Position numbers and translations under genes: made by a program. A DNA stretch of 64,000 bases, taken from the NCBI RefSeq assembly GCF_037975245.1, contig NC_092565.1, positions 14,105,499 to 14,169,498 of the forward strand, written 5' to 3'. Origin of the DNA: Apostichopus japonicus. Taxonomy: Eukaryota > Echinodermata > Holothuroidea > Aspidochirotida > Stichopodidae. The notes below the pieces were generated by a model. It was not told the DNA's origin and did not search any database. It saw only the letters and a list, made by a program, of their open reading frames with translations. Within the stretch, counting starts at the first letter, position 1. Each line of letters opens with the position of its first letter. Positions 60,299-64,000 of the stretch are shown one piece after another.

Positions 60299-62440
60299 GG
60301 GAGTTCTTCGTGTACTCGTACTAATAAGTAATATTGTTGTACTCGTAGGCTTGCTACATGTTTGCCTGTTACTTACTAGGCTTACCCATTCAGAAGAGAA
60401 CACCATGCTACAACATGATACTCGTGAAGTATTACTAGAATTGACACAAGTGGTTAGTTAGATGGCACAACAATTTATTGGTAAAACATACAGATACATT
60501 TTCATATAGTTTGAACTTGGAATATATCTTCAATTGGTTTGGACATTGAAAGTATGTGACTGGTATACTATACATATAACGTTACAATATATAGAAATAT
60601 ACCGGTTTACTTTCCAAGAACGTCTTAAACACAATATATGAACAAACATATAAGTTACCGTATACTCGTCAGTTACAAACAAAATAGACTTGATTCAAAT
60701 TACCAATAAGTAACATTATATCTAAATATCTTTCTTAATGTTTGTACATGGTAAACTGTACGCAATTATTAAAGTCCATGCACCCAGAACAAGATAAGGA
60801 GACCCGTGAAATTACTTCAAGATACCCTGCAGTGGGCCCTGTGAAGGTGACCGACGGAACATTGAGCACAACTATATTAAAGGCTGTCATTTTATTTGAT
60901 ACAGAATTAAGTATATGGCATATGTTAAGAATTATTTAAAACAAACACACCGTCCATAGGTCACATTTCAACACCTCGGCGTTTAATCAGTCAATAGGAT
61001 GATGATACATCATCGGACTGGACTTCCAAGTTGAGTATAGTTCACGAAGAACACAATCAAAAATAGTATAGGAAAACAAGACTTTTGGACATTGCCTCCA
61101 GTAACTTGTTTATAAAATTAAACACCCGTCAAAGAGCTATATTAAGGACAAGCGCATTTGACTGCTATATTATTTACCTGAAGCTAGAATAATATATTTG
61201 AATATATTGACTATTATATACTGTCTACATTCCTAGAAAATTTGAAAACATTTGAATAACATGCATAACAATAAGAGTTGAACTACAAGGGGCCATTGTT
61301 TTCATCATTGATGGTGTGATGACTCCTTAAAGGTATGTCATATTGGCCCCAAATATGCTAGATATTCAATTATGGTCACCTTTGTTCCAAATTCTAAAAA
61401 TGTTTTTATTACAACCTTCGAAGAAATGTTCCTCATTGGTACATTCAGTCATCCTGTGCATTGTTCCTTAAAAATATCTGAGAACAATTTGGAGAGCAAA
61501 GACCTCCAGGAAAGTACTTTTTGAAAACTAATAGCAAGTTATAGCGTGCTATAATTTAGGGCCAATACTGACTACCTTTAAGGAAGATTTATAAGAACAT
61601 CTTTCAGCTACACTATAGATATCGAAATAAACCTCTCTGTAATATGTGCAGGTCAGACTAATGTTTGTAGTAAAATGAGAAGGAAATATGAACAGCGAGT
61701 GCATGCCTGCATATATGCATATATAGCGGGGCTCGGTAACTGTTATAAGAGTGCAGATTTTGGCTTTAGGTCTTTATCTCTTATTTGTTAGGATAGGAAG
61801 TTCAAACCAGGATACAGTTTCTCTGGAAAGGTTGGGTGATCCGGGATCAACTTAAAAAGGGAATAAATGAGTAATTATTAAACCATAATAAACTCCTGTC
61901 AATTATAGATAAACACATCACATATTCCGTGTATCAGAATTAGTAACGCTTATAGGCCTTATATATATATATAACTCGGGCGATCTAATAATCACATGGC
62001 TTCAAATTCACAGATCTCTGCTGCTTGTGCTGTTCTTTTTCGATTTTTGTAGCCATACGTAAGCTCACACACTGAAATTGCAATTAACTCGCATACGCGG
62101 GCACGTATTCTGAGAGTATTGATGTCAGCGTTTGGTGAACGTGAAGTTTGTCACGTAGACCATGGTCAAGGGTCGTGTCCACTACTAAATACACAGTTGG
62201 ATATCGCTATGGGATCAGTAATCATTATTCCAATCCGAGTGCAAAGCCATCACAGGGATGAAAATGACCGTGTGAAGTATATACCAGTATACATGGAGAA
62301 ACATATCAAGTTTAATGTTCATACTTTTAGTATGAAGGTCCTTAACCTTTATATATAGGATGCGATCCCCCCAAATGAGTCGCCAAATTTCGATGGTTCA
62401 AGTTCGCGGGACTTTTCCAGACGTAGGAAACTTTATCTAC
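58313..62440. other. Intergenic, nothing firmly recognised
   Basis: AT-rich. It has a G14-type run near 58410-58423, a (TA)n tract at about 60263-60298 and a tRNA A-box-like TAGCTCAGTTGG (60032-60043) without a B box. No gene is supported. Confidence 0.45.
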
Positions 62441-63440
62441 ACACAGTGTGCGCGTGCGTGTGTATGTGTATGCGACGCCTTGCTTGTAAACATGATATCT
62501 CAAGAAGGGTAACTTTGATGAATCTCATACTTGACATGTATACATGCCCCATATTGAGCGGTAGAACCCTATGATGTTTTTCTTATGGAGGTCAAAGCTA
62601 TACATAGGTCTAAGGCTGTGACTCGTTGTGAACACAATATCTCAAGATGGGAAACTGACGAATCTTATACTTGGTACGTAGATGTTCTATATTAAGTAGA
62701 ACCATATTGCTTTTGGTGGAATTCAAAGATCATTGGAGGTCTCCAGAGGAGATCAAACTGTGAAAACCTCGTAAAACGCAATATCCCCAGATGGGAAACC
62801 GTAACGAATCTCATACTTTGCGTGCACATGCCCCATATCAAGTACAAGAAGCCATATTGTTTTTGGTAGAGGTCATCAGAAGTCAAACGATTATGGCAAG
62901 CCATGTGGGACAAACACCGCATAATATATCCGCGTATTAATTGGAATTTATACACGTATTAATTGGAATATATACGCGTATATATTATTAGCCAATCATT
63001 ATGGCTTAAATATATCCGCGTATTAATTCGAATATATCCGCGTATTAATTCGAATATATACACGTATTAATTCGAATATATACACGTATCAAATAAAATA
63101 CATATGGGGATTAAATCCAATATATGCACGGATTAATTCGAATGCACACGAAAACACATTTCCGCTCTTGCTGTGTACATATACCAACGATAAATGTTAT
63201 GGCGGGCTCGCGAGATCGCTTCAAAAGCGAAACTTTACACATGTACAACACATATTCGAATTAATACGCGTATATATTCGAATTAATACGCGGATATATT
63301 ATGCGGTGTTTGTCCCACATGGCTTGCCATAAACGATGAAACCTTGTAAACAGGTTATCTCAAAACAGGAGCCATGGATACTTCTCATATACTTATCACG
63401 TGGATGTGTTATATTGAGTAAAAGAACTCCCCAGAGGTCA
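62440..63440 (+). repeat. Dispersed repeat family A, copy 3, four 140 bp units interrupted by a MITE
   Basis: Starts with a GT/GC-rich tract, then gacgccttgcttgtaaacat. Four units of about 140 bases follow, each with (g)taaac..g.atatctca, gaatctcatactt, ccatattga-taga and aggtca. The third unit is split by the MITE 62892-63331. This copy shows that family A is built from tandem units. Confidence 0.82.
62892..63331. mobile_element. 440 bp foldback MITE with expanded subterminal repeats, TSD AACGAT
   Basis: The terminal arms tatggcaagccatgtgggac and its continuation aaacaccgcataatatatcc are exactly inverted at the right end (to 63331). AACGAT is duplicated (62886-62891 and 63332-63337; AAACGAT if the boundary is moved one base). 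The arms continue as about 20-22 bp units of atacgcgtattaattcgaat. There are about seven units on the left but two on the right, so the left arm has expanded. Removing the element restores a continuous family A unit. No coding sequence. Confidence 0.88.
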
Positions 63441-63853
63441 AATATTGTAAACACGACCTGTTTTTATCATGCCATGGTGTAATTGTATATCAAATTAGTG
63501 GTTCATGATATACTATTTTTATAAGAACTTTTTCTGGTGAACAAGCAGAAATCTAGTACAATGAAGTCATCTAAACCTCAATCCTTTTTACATTCTAGTT
63601 ATTTAACCATCAAGTTCATATTATTCACTATAGCTACGAAAGAAGACCAAGTCCCGGCGCTCCTAATCCACCGCCTCCCCTCCCCCGCCCATCCAACCCC
63701 TTCCCCCCCCCCACACACACACACATCAACATCTTTACATTTTGGTTTAATGTGTAGCTAATCGACGTAGCCCTATAAATGTGCAAATTGATTAAACAGG
63801 GTCACTTTTTATGGTTACTCAAGCATAAGATTTTATTCCAATAATGGATGGTA

Positions 63854-63878
63854 GGGGATTGGGGGAAGGGGAAGGGGG
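63854..63878 (+). other. Four-run G tract with quadruplex potential
   Basis: Runs GGGG, GGGGG, GGGG and GGGGG are separated by loops of 2-3 bases, a classic G-quadruplex pattern. It lies between a C-rich block (63660-63710) and the window end. No linked gene is visible. Confidence 0.7.
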
Positions 63879-64000
63879 AGGAGGTTGAAACCGGGATATA
63901 TATAATTTCACGGCAATGGGGGAATAAAGGTTAGGGCCCCGATGACTTAGGTAAATAAGTGAGAAGGTTAATTATATCAAGCATTATAAATTTCAATCAA

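Overview
The window is AT-rich animal genomic DNA. It has long introns with GT/AG boundaries, many short inverted-repeat transposons, microsatellites, and only two genes that I can identify by sequence. Both gene models and the repeat style (GGCGTAGCC/GGCGGATCC-ended hAT-like elements, TTAA-flanked elements, AGGTCA-rich minisatellites, frequent TAGGCCTA words) fit a marine invertebrate deuterostome. An echinoderm, perhaps a sea cucumber, is my best guess, but this is inference and not shown by a marker gene.

Layout. 1-8.8 kb is gene-poor. It holds a dispersed repeat (1-775), a TTAA-flanked MITE split by a 2.6 kb AGGTCA-rich satellite (3368-6393), a 650 bp MITE with a perfect 8 bp target duplication (6412-7061), and a 540 bp element with a hAT transposase C-terminal relic (7096-7635). 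8889-21879 on the + strand is a complete seven-exon gene for the GINS-complex subunit SLD5 (GINS4, 225 aa). Its introns hold a pair of 400 bp inverted arms, a 23 bp tandem repeat and a second copy of the dispersed repeat. 22-46 kb is mostly non-coding and rich in transposons: two copies of one hAT-like MITE, a 1.08 kb hAT-like element with another nested in it, a 1.5 kb element with a palindromic target duplication, a near-perfect 61 bp hairpin and a Penelope/hammerhead-like inverted repeat. A possible unrecognised gene tail (two exon-like blocks, 28611-28691 and 28968-30246) appears to be interrupted by the 1.08 kb element.

46.5-56 kb is the second clear gene: a glycogen-targeting subunit of protein phosphatase 1 (PPP1R3B/C type, 350 aa, 49067-50119). 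Its coding region is in one exon behind a likely 5'UTR exon and intron, and it has a long AT-rich 3' flank. 56.4-64 kb is again repeats, including nested hAT-like elements and a 440 bp foldback MITE with expanded arms inserted in a third copy of the dispersed repeat.

The two genes are functionally unrelated: DNA replication (CMG helicase assembly) and glycogen metabolism. The main interest of the window is its layered, apparently young, non-autonomous DNA transposons, many with intact target-site duplications that can be read directly.
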